A stretch of DNA of 64,000 bases from positions 1,386,501 to 1,450,500 of the forward strand of contig JADJVV010000001.1 in the NCBI GenBank assembly GCA_016710435.1. The letters are read 5' to 3'. The translations under genes and the position numbers were made by a program. Below the pieces are notes generated by a model. It made no database searches. It had not been told where the DNA came from and saw only the letters and a list, made by a program, of their open reading frames with translations. Shown one piece after another: positions 8,836-18,539 of this stretch. Source of the stretch: Hyphomicrobiales bacterium. GTDB taxonomy: Bacteria > Pseudomonadota > Alphaproteobacteria > Rhizobiales > Aestuariivirgaceae. Position 1 is the stretch's first letter; each line of letters begins with the position of its first letter.

Positions 8836-9723
8836 ATGAACTGGATCAAGAATTTCGTCCGCCCGAAAATCCGTTCGCTGCTCGGCCAGAAGCGCGACAC
8901 GCCGGAGAACATGTGGATCAAGGACCCCGAGTCCGGCCAGATGGTGTTCTACCGCGACCTGGAAGCCAACCAGTTCGTCTTTCCCGGTTCCAACCACCAT
9001 CACCGCATGCCCGCCGATGCCCGCATGCAATCCGTCTTCGACGGTGGCGAGTGGGAAAAGATCGCTTTTCCGCAGGTGAGCGTGGACCCGCTCAAATTCC
9101 GCGACGAGCGCAAGTATGCCGACCGCCTGAAGGAAGCCAAGAGCAAGACGGAAGCCGACGATTCCGTGCGCGCGGGCTTCGGCAAGGTTGATGGCCTCGA
9201 CATGGTCGTGATGGTGCAGGACATGAGCTTCATCGGCGGCTCTCTGGGCATGGCTGCGGGCGAGGCGATCATCGCCGCCATGCGCCACGCCGTGCAGAAG
9301 AAATGCCCGTGCGTGATCTTCGTGGCCTCTGGTGGCGCACGCATGCAGGAGGGTATCCTCTCGCTCATGCAGTTGCCGCGCACGACCATTGCCGTGCAGG
9401 AAATGCGCGCCGCCAAACTCCCCTACATCGTGGTGCTGACCAACCCGACGACGGGCGGCGTCACCGCCTCCTATGCCATGCTGGGCGACGTGCATCTGGC
9501 CGAACCCAATGCACTCATCGGTTTTGCCGGACAGCGGGTGATCGAGCAGACCATCCGCGAGAAGCTGCCGGAAGGCTTCCAGCGTTCGGAATATCTCCGC
9601 GATCACGGCATGGTGGATCTCGTCGTCCATCGCCATGAGATGAAGGCCACGATCGGACGGATCGCCCGCATTCTCATGAGGGCGCCGCAATCCATGACCT
9701 CCACCGCGCTCGTGCCGGCCTGA
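8836..9723 (+). CDS. accD: acetyl-CoA carboxylase carboxyltransferase beta subunit
   Basis: With AccA it transfers carboxyl from biotin to acetyl-CoA, the first step of fatty-acid synthesis. The 295-residue product has the crotonase-like core (FIGGSLGMAAGEAI, FVASGGARMQEG, TTGGVTASYAMLGD). The N-terminal zinc ribbon of E. coli AccD has lost all four cysteines: the matching positions in WIKDPESGQ and FVFPGSNHHH are Asp30, Ser33, Phe49 and Ser52. The ribbon outline survives, so it probably folds without zinc. The ribosome-binding site GAGGAA overlaps the trpA end. folC follows at 6 bases, a pair seen in many proteobacteria. Confidence 0.95.
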   Translation: MNWIKNFVRPKIRSLLGQKRDTPENMWIKDPESGQMVFYRDLEANQFVFPGSNHHHRMPADARMQSVFDGGEWEKIAFPQVSVDPLKFRDERKYADRLKEAKSKTEADDSVRAGFGKVDGLDMVVMVQDMSFIGGSLGMAAGEAIIAAMRHAVQKKCPCVIFVASGGARMQEGILSLMQLPRTTIAVQEMRAAKLPYIVVLTNPTTGGVTASYAMLGDVHLAEPNALIGFAGQRVIEQTIREKLPEGFQRSEYLRDHGMVDLVVHRHEMKATIGRIARILMRAPQSMTSTALVPA

Positions 9724-9729
9724 TCCACC

Positions 9730-11055
9730 ATGGCTGTCAGTGATGCGATCCTGACGCGGCTGCTGACGCTGCATCCGAAGATCATCGACCTGTCGCTCGA
9801 CCGCATGGAGCGCATCCTCGCGCGCCTCGGCCATCCCGAGCGGAAGCTGCCGCCAGTGATCCACATCGCCGGCACCAACGGCAAGGGTTCGACCGTCGCC
9901 TTCTGCCGCGCCATGATCGAAGCGGCCGGATTGACCGCCCATTGCTACACCTCGCCCCATCTGGTGCGCTTTCACGAGCGCATCCGCCTGGGGAAAGACC
10001 TGATCGCGGAATCGGCGCTTTCGGCCCTGCTGGAAGAATGCGAGGCGGCCAATGGCGGCGCGCCCATCACCTTCTTCGAGATCACCACGGCCGCGGCGTT
10101 CCTCGCCTTCTCGCGCACCCCCGCCGACTATCTCATCCTTGAAGTGGGCCTTGGCGGCAGGCTCGACGCCACCAATGTGACCCCACGCCCGCGTGCCACC
10201 GCCATCACCTCGCTCGGTCTTGATCACCAGCAGTTTCTCGGCGAGACGATCGAACAGATTGCCCGCGAGAAGGCCGGCATCCTGAAACGCGGCGTGCCCG
10301 CCGTGATCGGCCGCATGCCGCCGGAAGCGCGCGCCGCCATTGAAGAGGTGGCGGAGAAGGCAGGCGCACCACTCGCCATCGCGGGGCAGGATTGGGATGT
10401 GTTCGAACAGCACGGCCGCCTCGTGTTCCAGGACGGGGACGGACTGCTCGACCTGCCGCTGCCTGCGCTGCGTGGTGGCCACCAGATCAACAACGCAGGA
10501 AATGCCATCGCCCTCATGCGCGCGCTCGAAGACAGCCGCATCGGCGAAGACGCCATCGCCCGCGGACTCGAAACCGCGCAGTGGCCGGCGCGCCTGCAAC
10601 GCCTCAAGGGCGGTCATCTCTCGGCGCTGCTGCCGGGAGGGTCCGAACTCTGGCTGGATGGTGGACACAATGCCGATGCCGGCGTGGTGCTGGCCGATGC
10701 GCTGTCGGCCATGGCACGGAAGGACGGCAAGCCGCTCACCCTGGTCTGGGGCATGCTCAACACCAAGGATGCGAGCCAGTTCTTCCGTCCGCTCGCAGCA
10801 CTCGCCAGCCGGGTGATCACCCTCACCATACCTGGTGAACCCAATGCCATTCCGGCGGATGACCTTGCAGCAACCGTGCGCAATCTTGGTGTTGCGGCAG
10901 AGGCGGCGACGGGGGTGGAAAACGCCGTGAGGCAGGCCGCTTCCGGTCCTGCCTCACGTATTCTCATCTGTGGTTCGCTCTACCTCGCAGGCCATGTGCT
11001 GGCGGCGGAAGAGGGAACGGAAATGTCGGCGGTGAGCGGCGTCGCCCGCCGCTGA
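9730..11055 (+). CDS. folC: bifunctional folylpolyglutamate/dihydrofolate synthase
   Basis: Adds glutamate to dihydropteroate and folates. The 441-residue protein has the Mur-ligase ATP loop HIAGTNGKGSTVAFCRAM near residue 45, the YTSPHLVRFHERI folate-binding stretch, the carbamylated-Lys/Mg region EKAGILKRGVPAV, and the C-terminal LDGGHNADAG. It is the last gene of the rightward cluster. Its stop lies 11 bases from the convergent trxA stop, with no terminator hairpin between them. Confidence 0.95.
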   Translation: MAVSDAILTRLLTLHPKIIDLSLDRMERILARLGHPERKLPPVIHIAGTNGKGSTVAFCRAMIEAAGLTAHCYTSPHLVRFHERIRLGKDLIAESALSALLEECEAANGGAPITFFEITTAAAFLAFSRTPADYLILEVGLGGRLDATNVTPRPRATAITSLGLDHQQFLGETIEQIAREKAGILKRGVPAVIGRMPPEARAAIEEVAEKAGAPLAIAGQDWDVFEQHGRLVFQDGDGLLDLPLPALRGGHQINNAGNAIALMRALEDSRIGEDAIARGLETAQWPARLQRLKGGHLSALLPGGSELWLDGGHNADAGVVLADALSAMARKDGKPLTLVWGMLNTKDASQFFRPLAALASRVITLTIPGEPNAIPADDLAATVRNLGVAAEAATGVENAVRQAASGPASRILICGSLYLAGHVLAAEEGTEMSAVSGVARR

Positions 11056-11066
11056 CCTGCCTCAGA

Positions 11067-11387
11067 TCAGATCGACTGTTCGATCCAGCTCTGCAGCGCG
11101 CCCTTGGGTGCCGCACCGACCTTGGTGGAGGCGAGCTTGCCGCCCTTGAACACCATGAGCGTGGGAATGCCGCGCACGCCATACTTCGACGGGGTCTGCG
11201 GGTTTTCATCGATGTTGATCTTCACGATCTTGGCCTTGGGGCCGAGCGAGGCGGCGATTTCCTCAAGCGACGGGCCGATCATCTTGCAGGGCCCGCACCA
11301 CTCCGCCCAGAAATCCACCACCACGGGCGTATCGGACTTGAGAACATCCGCATCGAAGGATGCGTCGGTGACTTTGTGGGTGGCCAT
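11067..11387 (-). CDS. trxA: thioredoxin
   Basis: A cytosolic disulfide reductase of 106 residues with the classical active site WCGPCKMIGP, the cis-Pro loop GVRGIPTLMVFKGG and the buried Asp of VDFWAEW. GGAG lies 8-11 bases before the ATG. It is 57 bases downstream of addA on the same strand and may be read both with it and from its own promoter. Confidence 0.97.
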   Translation of the reverse strand: MATHKVTDASFDADVLKSDTPVVVDFWAEWCGPCKMIGPSLEEIAASLGPKAKIVKINIDENPQTPSKYGVRGIPTLMVFKGGKLASTKVGAAPKGALQSWIEQSI

Positions 11388-11444
11388 GGAAGGGAACTCC
11401 GGTTGAAGGTGATGCGACAGAGGTAGTGATGACGGTGCGCCGGG

Positions 11445-14400
11445 TCAAGCCGCGCCGCCGGCGTGTTCCTGGCGCAGCTCCGCGAGGGCCTGGGCAAGTG
11501 CCGATTCTGCCAGTGTTTCCAGCCGCATGTCCTGCGTCCAGAGCAGGGCAGCCTTGACCGGCCGCCCCGGAAAGGCCGCCGCCAGCACAGCGGCATACTG
11601 CGCCATCTGCCGGATATGCGACTCACGCTGCATGTCGCCGGGGCGCCCTGTCTTGAAGTCGAGGAGCCACAGCGCATCATCGTCGATCCGCAGGCGGTCG
11701 AGGCGGCCTTGCACCGGCGGGAGACCCTCCAGCCTGCCGGCGATGGCGGCCTCGCTGCGGGCATCGCTGGCGAAATAGCCGGCCGTGTCGGCGCGGCTGA
11801 GAAGGCCATGCAAGGGTTCCGCCAGGGCAGCATCGAGCGATTGCCGTGCGAGGCGCGCCGCCACCGCCGCAGGGCTGTCGCCGCTTTTCATCTGGTCCAG
11901 CACGCGGTGGAGCGCCACGCCCCGCTGCGCTGCCGTGCGGTCGAACACCGTGCCGCCCCGTGCCGCCACGCGCGTGACGGACTCCCAGACTGGCTGGCGG
12001 CTGTCGGCTGGTGCGGGCGCCAGCGCCCAGGCCGGGAGCGGCAGACGCACGCCGGATGATCTGTCCGCTCCACCCTCCGCCACCACCGGCTCATCACCGA
12101 TGCGCACGAGATCACCAGCGGGATGAAGGCCCGCGACGCCGCGCCGCTCCGGCTCTTCCGGCTTATTGTCCAAGCCCGCCTTCACGAGGGAATACCAGCA
12201 GTCATCATCCAGCTTGTTCTGCCCTTGCGCGCCGCCGATGTAGAGTTCGTCCCGCGCCCGCGTCATGGCGACATAGAGGAGGCGTTTGCGTTCGTCCTTG
12301 TTCTTGTCGCCCTCCACATCCTTCCACTGGCTGACGGCGGCGGGCTTGATGACCGTGGTCATGTCGAAGAACGGAATGAACCCGGCTGCGTTGCCGGGGA
12401 GCGGAACGGCGAGAAGGTTTGGCCCGCCGCGCGCGCCCGGCATGTCGGCGGCATCGGGCAGGATCACGATATTGGCCTCCAGCCCCTTTGCGCCGTGCAC
12501 TGTCATGATCCGGACCTCGCCCGCGGGCCCTTCCAGTTCGCGCTTCACGTCTTCATCGCGCGCCCGGAACCAGTGCAGGAAGGCCGCAAGCGAGGTGCCG
12601 CTGTCACGCTCGAAGGAGAGCGCGGTGTCGAGCAGCATGTCCGTGGCGTCCTGTGCTTCAAAGCCGAGACGCGCCACGATGCGCTGGCGTGCACCAGTCA
12701 GCACATGGGTGATGAAGCCATGCGGTGATGCCGTTGCGGCGTGGGCGAGGCAGCTCTCCAGGAAGGCAACGGTTTCGCCATGCCGTCCGCTCGCCGTGAG
12801 TGCCTGCCAGAGGGTGCCCTTGCGGCCGGGAGCAAGAACGGTGAGGTCGTCGTCCGTGAGGGCCACGGGAACAAGCGGGCTCTTCAGCACTGAAGCGAGC
12901 GACAGGTCGTCTTCCGTGAGCAAACTGAACTGGATCAGCGCCATCACATCCATGACGGCGAGGTTCGCCTGCAGCTTCAGCCGGTCGGCCCCCGCGACGG
13001 GAATGCCCTGCCGCCGCAGTTCCGCCAGAAGCGCCTCGAACAGCACACCGCGCCTTTGCAGCAGGATGAGGATGTCTCCGGCTTCGACGGCGCGGTTCTG
13101 GGAGACGAGCAGACGCTTGCCCAGCCAGTCCTTGATGCGTGCCGCAATATAGCGGGCCAGTTGCTGGCGGGGTGATTCGGCTCCGGCCCGGTCCACCGGT
13201 GCCTGCCACGGCGCATGCGGTGGGGCATCGGGTGGCTGGAACAGCGGCCAGAGTTCGAAGATGCCGTTACCTTCCTCCATGCGGTTGGCGGAATGGCCGC
13301 CGTCGCGCCCGTCCTGGCGGAGGCCCTTCGTCGCCGGGGCATCTGCGGCAAAGACGGTGTCCACCACCTTCAGCACGGCAGGGAGCGTGCGATAGGACAC
13401 CGTCAGATTGATCTCCCGCAAGGGAGAGCCGCTGCCTGCTGTCTTGCTGCGGAAATGGTCACGCGCCCCCGCAAAGGCGACCGTATCCGCCCCCTGGAAA
13501 CTGTAGATCGACTGCTTGATGTCGCCCACCACGAAGAGCGTGCGGACGCCGCTGGTCTGACCATGGCCGGCAAAGAATTCGTCGGCGAGCGCCGTGATGA
13601 TGTGCCATTGCGCCGGGCTCGTGTCTTGCGCTTCGTCCACCAGGATGTGCGCCAGGTTGCCATCCAGCTTTTTCAGCACCCATTGCGCCGAAGGCGAATT
13701 GTGCACGAGGGCGCGCGTGCGCATGATGAGATCATCGAAGTCGTAGAGTCCGCGCTGCTGCTTGAGGGCGCGGAACTTGCCGTCAATGCGGCGCATGAGA
13801 CGGAGCACGGCCGCCGTGGCATCAACCTTGCGCGACAGCGTGTGCAGCGTGAGCAGCGTGACAAGCTCCTCACACTCCGTATCGAACCAGGCGCAGATGT
13901 CGGCAAGGCGGGCGCGTGTGGCTGTCGAGAACAAGCCCTGCTTTCGGGGTTCGCCCTGTTTGGTGAACAGGGTCCCGGTGAGGATCGTGATCATCATCTG
14001 CGCGTCGGCGCAGGTGTGGACCGTGTGGAAGAAGGCGGCGGCGTCGCGATCGCGATAGGGTGCAACACCGGTGAGGCTCACCGCAGCATGGGCATAGCGG
14101 GCGCGGTCGCGGCCCAGGATGAGCGTCTCGATTTCGGCCGTGCCCCCATGGGACTGGGTCCTGATGATGCTGCGCAACGCAACGTCGATCGCTCCGGGAT
14201 CAACGTCTTCCGCGATGCTGGCGTTGAGGGGCGAGGTGGCCTGCAGGAACGACTTGCACAGGGCTTCCAGACTTTCCGCCGCCAGGAGGCCTTCGTCGAG
14301 AAGGGCAAGGTCGTCCGCGTCCGCGGCATCCGCAAGCGCGGCATTGCGGGCTTCGGCGAGGAGCAATTGCCGGTCCGTCTCGTCCATGACGCGGAAGCCG

Positions 14401-14840
14401 GGGGCAAGGCCCGATTCTGCGGGGAAGAGTTGCAGCAGCTTTTCACAGAAGGCGTGGATGGTCTGGATCTTGAGGCCGCCCGGCGTTTCGATGGCGACGG
14501 CAAAGAGCCGCCGCGCCCGCGCCAGTTCAACAGGCGAGACCTGCTCCAGTCCCAGCTCCGTCAAGGCTGCGGCAAGCTGCGCATCACTGAGCCCGATCCA
14601 CGAGGCCAGCAGCTTGAACAGCCGGAGCGACATCTCCGCCGCCGCCGCCTTGGTGAAGGTGAGGCAGAGAATGCTCTCCGGCGTGCAGCCCGCAAGCAGC
14701 AGGCGCACCACGCGGTTCACCAGCACATGCGTCTTGCCCGAGCCCGCATTGGCCATCACCCAGACGGAACGCGTTGGTTCCGCTGCTTCGAGCTGCTCCC
14801 GGGTGGGCGTGACGGTTCGTTTGCCGGGCAACTTGCTCAT
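11445..14840 (-). CDS. addA: AddA helicase-nuclease of double-strand break repair
   Basis: AddAB replaces RecBCD in alphaproteobacteria, unwinding and trimming broken ends for RecA. This 1131-residue subunit has UvrD-type motifs: Walker A NAGSGKTHVL at residues 31-40, LTFTKAAAAEM, the Walker B box LVDEAQDTSPAQW, VVGDIKQSIYSFQGAD, VHGAKGLEA and VAMTRARDE. It ends in a RecB-family nuclease (LDRLRI and LLDFKTG, about 1040-1090). The start at 14840 is set by the ATGA overlap with the addB stop; an in-frame GTG at 14858 also exists. Confidence 0.96.
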   Translation of the reverse strand: MSKLPGKRTVTPTREQLEAAEPTRSVWVMANAGSGKTHVLVNRVVRLLLAGCTPESILCLTFTKAAAAEMSLRLFKLLASWIGLSDAQLAAALTELGLEQVSPVELARARRLFAVAIETPGGLKIQTIHAFCEKLLQLFPAESGLAPGFRVMDETDRQLLLAEARNAALADAADADDLALLDEGLLAAESLEALCKSFLQATSPLNASIAEDVDPGAIDVALRSIIRTQSHGGTAEIETLILGRDRARYAHAAVSLTGVAPYRDRDAAAFFHTVHTCADAQMMITILTGTLFTKQGEPRKQGLFSTATRARLADICAWFDTECEELVTLLTLHTLSRKVDATAAVLRLMRRIDGKFRALKQQRGLYDFDDLIMRTRALVHNSPSAQWVLKKLDGNLAHILVDEAQDTSPAQWHIITALADEFFAGHGQTSGVRTLFVVGDIKQSIYSFQGADTVAFAGARDHFRSKTAGSGSPLREINLTVSYRTLPAVLKVVDTVFAADAPATKGLRQDGRDGGHSANRMEEGNGIFELWPLFQPPDAPPHAPWQAPVDRAGAESPRQQLARYIAARIKDWLGKRLLVSQNRAVEAGDILILLQRRGVLFEALLAELRRQGIPVAGADRLKLQANLAVMDVMALIQFSLLTEDDLSLASVLKSPLVPVALTDDDLTVLAPGRKGTLWQALTASGRHGETVAFLESCLAHAATASPHGFITHVLTGARQRIVARLGFEAQDATDMLLDTALSFERDSGTSLAAFLHWFRARDEDVKRELEGPAGEVRIMTVHGAKGLEANIVILPDAADMPGARGGPNLLAVPLPGNAAGFIPFFDMTTVIKPAAVSQWKDVEGDKNKDERKRLLYVAMTRARDELYIGGAQGQNKLDDDCWYSLVKAGLDNKPEEPERRGVAGLHPAGDLVRIGDEPVVAEGGADRSSGVRLPLPAWALAPAPADSRQPVWESVTRVAARGGTVFDRTAAQRGVALHRVLDQMKSGDSPAAVAARLARQSLDAALAEPLHGLLSRADTAGYFASDARSEAAIAGRLEGLPPVQGRLDRLRIDDDALWLLDFKTGRPGDMQRESHIRQMAQYAAVLAAAFPGRPVKAALLWTQDMRLETLAESALAQALAELRQEHAGGAA

Positions 14841-17812
14841 TCGCCACTCCGCGACCATTCGGCAAAGCGCGAGAGGTGGTCGAAGTCGGAAGCGTCGCCC
14901 TCCTTGTGCATGACGGCACGCGGCACATAGCCCTGTCCTGCCGCCTGGTATTGGCTGAGCAGGCTCTTCAGGCCTGCGAAATGCAGTTCGGAAAGGCTCA
15001 CCACATCCGTGGCCGTGAGCTTCTTGGCCAGCGACAGGACCTCCACGGGAGGCCGTCCGCCGCCGGCGCGGATGTAGAGCAGGTCATCCGTGTCGGTGGC
15101 TTCCAGTCCCTCGAACGTGCCATGGCGGAGGATCGCGGCCTCCAGTGTGAGTTGCGGGTTGAGCCCGGCCTCCACCTGCCTGGCGGTGGGGATGGCGCCC
15201 GTCTTGTAGTCAATGAAGCGCGCCTTGCCAGTCGTGGTGACGTCAATCCGGTCGGCCTGGGCCCGCAACGTGTGTTCGCGCCCCGCGATGGTGAAGACGG
15301 CTGATCCCCGGCGCTCGACGACGCGGGCCACAATGTCCTGACGCAGGAGCGCATCTTCTTCGGCAAAGGCCAGAGCCATGCGGCGGAACCGCGGCCACCA
15401 GAAATGCTGCACCTCGGGATGGTTCATGTAGGGTGTGAAGACCACGCGGCCCGCCTCGATCAATTGCTCCGCCGTCTCGCCGCTGTCCTGTACGAAGCGC
15501 CGCAGCGCCTCATGGAACAGCGTGCCGCGCAAGGCATGGTCAGCCGTTCCGCCAAGCGGATCGAGCGGCTGCAGCGCCAGCACGCGGCGCGCGAAGATGG
15601 CGTAGGGATCGCGGATCAGTTTCTCGATCTCTGTGACGGAGAACGACACGGGCCGCAAGTCCACCGGCGGTGCCGGGCGCGGCATGGCAAGGCTGCTGGC
15701 GCTCACCGGCGTATCGAGCAGTCGCGCGAGCGCAGGCACCGTGACATCCAGTTGCTGCTGCGGGGGGATCCCCGATTTTTCCAGCAAGGCGCGCAGGCGC
15801 AGGATCCAGCGCGACGGCATCAGCGGTGCCGTTCCGGCGCGGCGCGACCAACTCAGCACCACGTTCCGGTGCAGCAGGCCTTGTGCAAGGTCGTGCGCCG
15901 TCTGCCCGATGCTGCGTTCGGGTTGCGAGAGGCCAAGGCTGTCGCGCATGGCGCGGTTGATCCACGGACCGGGATCGGCGGCGGCGGGCCAGATCGTTTC
16001 GTTCAGTCCCGCCATCACCACGAGATCAGCCTCGATCATGCGGGCTTCCGCCAGACCGAAGATCGCAAGCCGCGTGGCGTCCGGACGCTGTGGACGCAAC
16101 GTCTCCTGGCGGAGCGCCCACACCATGCTCACCAGCGCGCGGGCAAGGGAGCCGTGGGGATGATGCGGCGATTCCTGCTGCAGGGCCTCCATCACGTCCG
16201 CGAACAGCTGGCCGCTGGGCGTGGCATCCGGCTGCGGCGCCAGCATGGCGAGCGATGCCATCACCAACTGCACATGCCCGGCAAGATCAGCGGCGGGGGC
16301 GCGGACGAGGGGCTGCAGTGCGGCGGAGAAGCGCGCTGCGAACTGTCCCAGCGCCTGCCACCCGGCATCGCCCGGCTGTTGCAGGTAGCGCGGTGCGTGC
16401 CGGTCCAAGGTGGTGAGGTGCTGCACCTGCGCAAGCGTTGCCGTGAACTGGCCGGGGCCAGCGGGCGGCAGGTCCTGCCGCAACAGGGCAAGTTCGAAAA
16501 GCTGGGCCAGCCTGCGGGCCTCGTCCGGCGCGCACCCCAGCGTGACATGCGGGTGTGAAAGAAGGGCCACCAGTGCCGCGGGTGAGAAGTCCTGCTCCAC
16601 GCAATCGATGAGCAATTTGCACAGCTGCGCGCGGCCAAAGCGGATCAGCGGTTCGCCACCAGAGTCGTCGACGGCCGCCGACCAGCGCGCCACGTCCGCC
16701 GTCACCATCTGGGCCAGATCGCGGTCGGGCGTCACCAGCGCCGCCGTGCGGTCCGGCGTTTCAAGCACCTCACGCAACAGCAGGGCGACACTTCGCGCCT
16801 CGATCTGCCGGTCCGGCGCTTCGATCAATCGCAGGCCCGCACGCGCTGCATCGACGGCGCTGCGCGGCAGCAGCGCAGGATCTGCCCACTGCTCGGTCGT
16901 CCCGGCGGGGCGCATCACCTCGCGCGCCAGGATCATGCGTGGCGACGTCTCGCACAGGTCCCGCACATGGGCGCGGTCGACGTCGAGATGGGCGAGCAGG
17001 ATCTTGAGGGCGTGCTGTGGATGGTTCGGGCCAGCCTGCTCCCACGACGGCGCATCAAGCGTGCCATCAAGGCCGGGCAGGATCACCGCCCCCTGCGGAT
17101 GATCCGCAATCGCCTTGAGCAGGTCGCGCGTGGCGGGGTTGGTGCCGGTTGAGCCCGCCGCAATGATGGGTCCGGAGCCGGGGTCTTGCGCAATGCGCCG
17201 CGCCTCAAGCCGGATCAGGAGGTTCCGCCGCGCCGCCGGACCGAGCAGGTCGCGGGCATGCAGGCGCTTCGGCAGTTGTTCGTTTACAAGCCCGAGCAGC
17301 GAGAGAATGGTGAGCCGGTGTTCGGCGAGGTCAAGCTCGCTGAAGACCCCGGCGAAATCGACATCCTTCTCTTCCGTCTGAAGCTGCATCACCAGTTCGG
17401 CCAGTGACAGCGCAAGCCCGAGCGACTGGCTGCGCGAGGCCCTGACCTCCGCCGCCAGTGCGAGGTGGGGATGAGCCTCGGCCCACTCGTCGATGAGGCC
17501 CAGCAGGAGAAAGAGCTGTCCCATCGGCGAGACGGCATCAGGAACGGGCTCAGCGGGGAAGGCGTCGGCCAGCAGGTCTTCGTCCGCATCACCGATGGGC
17601 CTGACGCGCGGCAGCAGCATCGCCGTGGACCCCGAGAGCGAGAACAGCCGCCGCTCCAGCGCCCGCGCCGCACGCCGCGTGGGAACGAGGATCGTCCAGC
17701 GCGAAAGGTCCTGTCCTGCGGGGGAGGCAAGCGGGAAACCGGCAAGCACCTGCACGGCCAGAGCCTCAAGCAGTCCGGCCCCACAGGTCCAGACACGGGG
17801 CTGTGGCATCAT
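14837..17812 (-). CDS. addB: AddB nuclease subunit of double-strand break repair
   Basis: A 991-residue partner of AddA, matching the alphaproteobacterial AddB type. The N-terminus has a degenerate helicase fold (VPTRRAARALERRL in place of a Walker A). The C-terminal RecB-type nuclease carries GTLFHEALRRF, ADRIDV, FIDYKTG and QLTLEAA. The four cysteines that hold an iron-sulfur cluster around the nuclease in Bacillus AddB are not seen: the first is replaced in IRDPYAIFAR, and no Cys cluster follows DYKTG. It starts one base after the MurU-like stop and overlaps addA by 4 nt. Confidence 0.94.
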   Translation of the reverse strand: MMPQPRVWTCGAGLLEALAVQVLAGFPLASPAGQDLSRWTILVPTRRAARALERRLFSLSGSTAMLLPRVRPIGDADEDLLADAFPAEPVPDAVSPMGQLFLLLGLIDEWAEAHPHLALAAEVRASRSQSLGLALSLAELVMQLQTEEKDVDFAGVFSELDLAEHRLTILSLLGLVNEQLPKRLHARDLLGPAARRNLLIRLEARRIAQDPGSGPIIAAGSTGTNPATRDLLKAIADHPQGAVILPGLDGTLDAPSWEQAGPNHPQHALKILLAHLDVDRAHVRDLCETSPRMILAREVMRPAGTTEQWADPALLPRSAVDAARAGLRLIEAPDRQIEARSVALLLREVLETPDRTAALVTPDRDLAQMVTADVARWSAAVDDSGGEPLIRFGRAQLCKLLIDCVEQDFSPAALVALLSHPHVTLGCAPDEARRLAQLFELALLRQDLPPAGPGQFTATLAQVQHLTTLDRHAPRYLQQPGDAGWQALGQFAARFSAALQPLVRAPAADLAGHVQLVMASLAMLAPQPDATPSGQLFADVMEALQQESPHHPHGSLARALVSMVWALRQETLRPQRPDATRLAIFGLAEARMIEADLVVMAGLNETIWPAAADPGPWINRAMRDSLGLSQPERSIGQTAHDLAQGLLHRNVVLSWSRRAGTAPLMPSRWILRLRALLEKSGIPPQQQLDVTVPALARLLDTPVSASSLAMPRPAPPVDLRPVSFSVTEIEKLIRDPYAIFARRVLALQPLDPLGGTADHALRGTLFHEALRRFVQDSGETAEQLIEAGRVVFTPYMNHPEVQHFWWPRFRRMALAFAEEDALLRQDIVARVVERRGSAVFTIAGREHTLRAQADRIDVTTTGKARFIDYKTGAIPTARQVEAGLNPQLTLEAAILRHGTFEGLEATDTDDLLYIRAGGGRPPVEVLSLAKKLTATDVVSLSELHFAGLKSLLSQYQAAGQGYVPRAVMHKEGDASDFDHLSRFAEWSRSGE

Positions 17813-17813
17813 C

Positions 17814-18539
17814 CTAGGTGTTCCGTTTCAACCAGTCTTCGGCAGCGCCGATGGCTTCGGGTGTTCCAACATGAAGCCAGTGGCCATCATGGGCAAGGCC
17901 GAAAAGGCGGCCTGCGGATATGGCGCGGTCCCACAACAGGTTCATGGAGAAGGCACCTGCCGGCGCATCGGCGAAGAGACGGGGATGCACGAGGTAGCCG
18001 CCGATATAGGCGAAGGCCATCTGTCCGGGCGCGTGTTTCGCCCGCGTGAGTCTGCCATCACCGGCGATGGCAAAGTCGCCCGTGCCGTCATAGCCCGTGG
18101 TGTGGACAGGATCACAGAGCAGCAGCAGGCAATCCATGCGGGAGTCGTCCCAGGCCGCGCGCAGCCGCGAGAGCGCGGGCGTCCCCCTGTCGATCCAGAA
18201 GGAGTCGCTGTTGAGCACGAAGAACGGATCATCCCCCAGGAGCGGCAGCGCCCTTGCAATGCCGCCCCCTGTATCGAGGATGGCATCGCGCTCGTCCGAG
18301 ACGATCGTGGCAGGCGACGTGACCGTGGCGCACCACGCCGCGATCTGATCGGCGAGATAATGCGCGTTGACGATGGCCTTCGTCACCTCCGCCGCGCGCA
18401 GGCGCTCGAAGTCATGGGCAATGATGGGTTGTCCCGCCACGGGGATGAGCGGCTTGGGGCAGGTGTTGGTGAGCGGCCGCATGCGTGTGCCGAAACCTGC
18501 CGCCAGTACCATCGCCGTATGGCCGATGCGCGCCGTCAT
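17814..18539 (-). CDS. murU: nucleotidyltransferase, probable MurNAc-1-phosphate uridylyltransferase
   Basis: A 241-residue sugar-phosphate nucleotidyltransferase with the NTP signature MVLAAGFGTRMRPLT and CPKPLIPV at the N-terminus, and FVLNSDSFW as the metal/sugar site. In Pseudomonas, MurU works directly after the kinase AmgK to make UDP-MurNAc from recycled MurNAc. Here the upstream gene ends in an AmgK-like kinase domain and the two overlap by ATGA, so that role is the best guess. It is inferred from context and length; a general glucose- or mannose-1-phosphate transferase is possible. Confidence 0.82.
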   Translation of the reverse strand: MTARIGHTAMVLAAGFGTRMRPLTNTCPKPLIPVAGQPIIAHDFERLRAAEVTKAIVNAHYLADQIAAWCATVTSPATIVSDERDAILDTGGGIARALPLLGDDPFFVLNSDSFWIDRGTPALSRLRAAWDDSRMDCLLLLCDPVHTTGYDGTGDFAIAGDGRLTRAKHAPGQMAFAYIGGYLVHPRLFADAPAGAFSMNLLWDRAISAGRLFGLAHDGHWLHVGTPEAIGAAEDWLKRNT

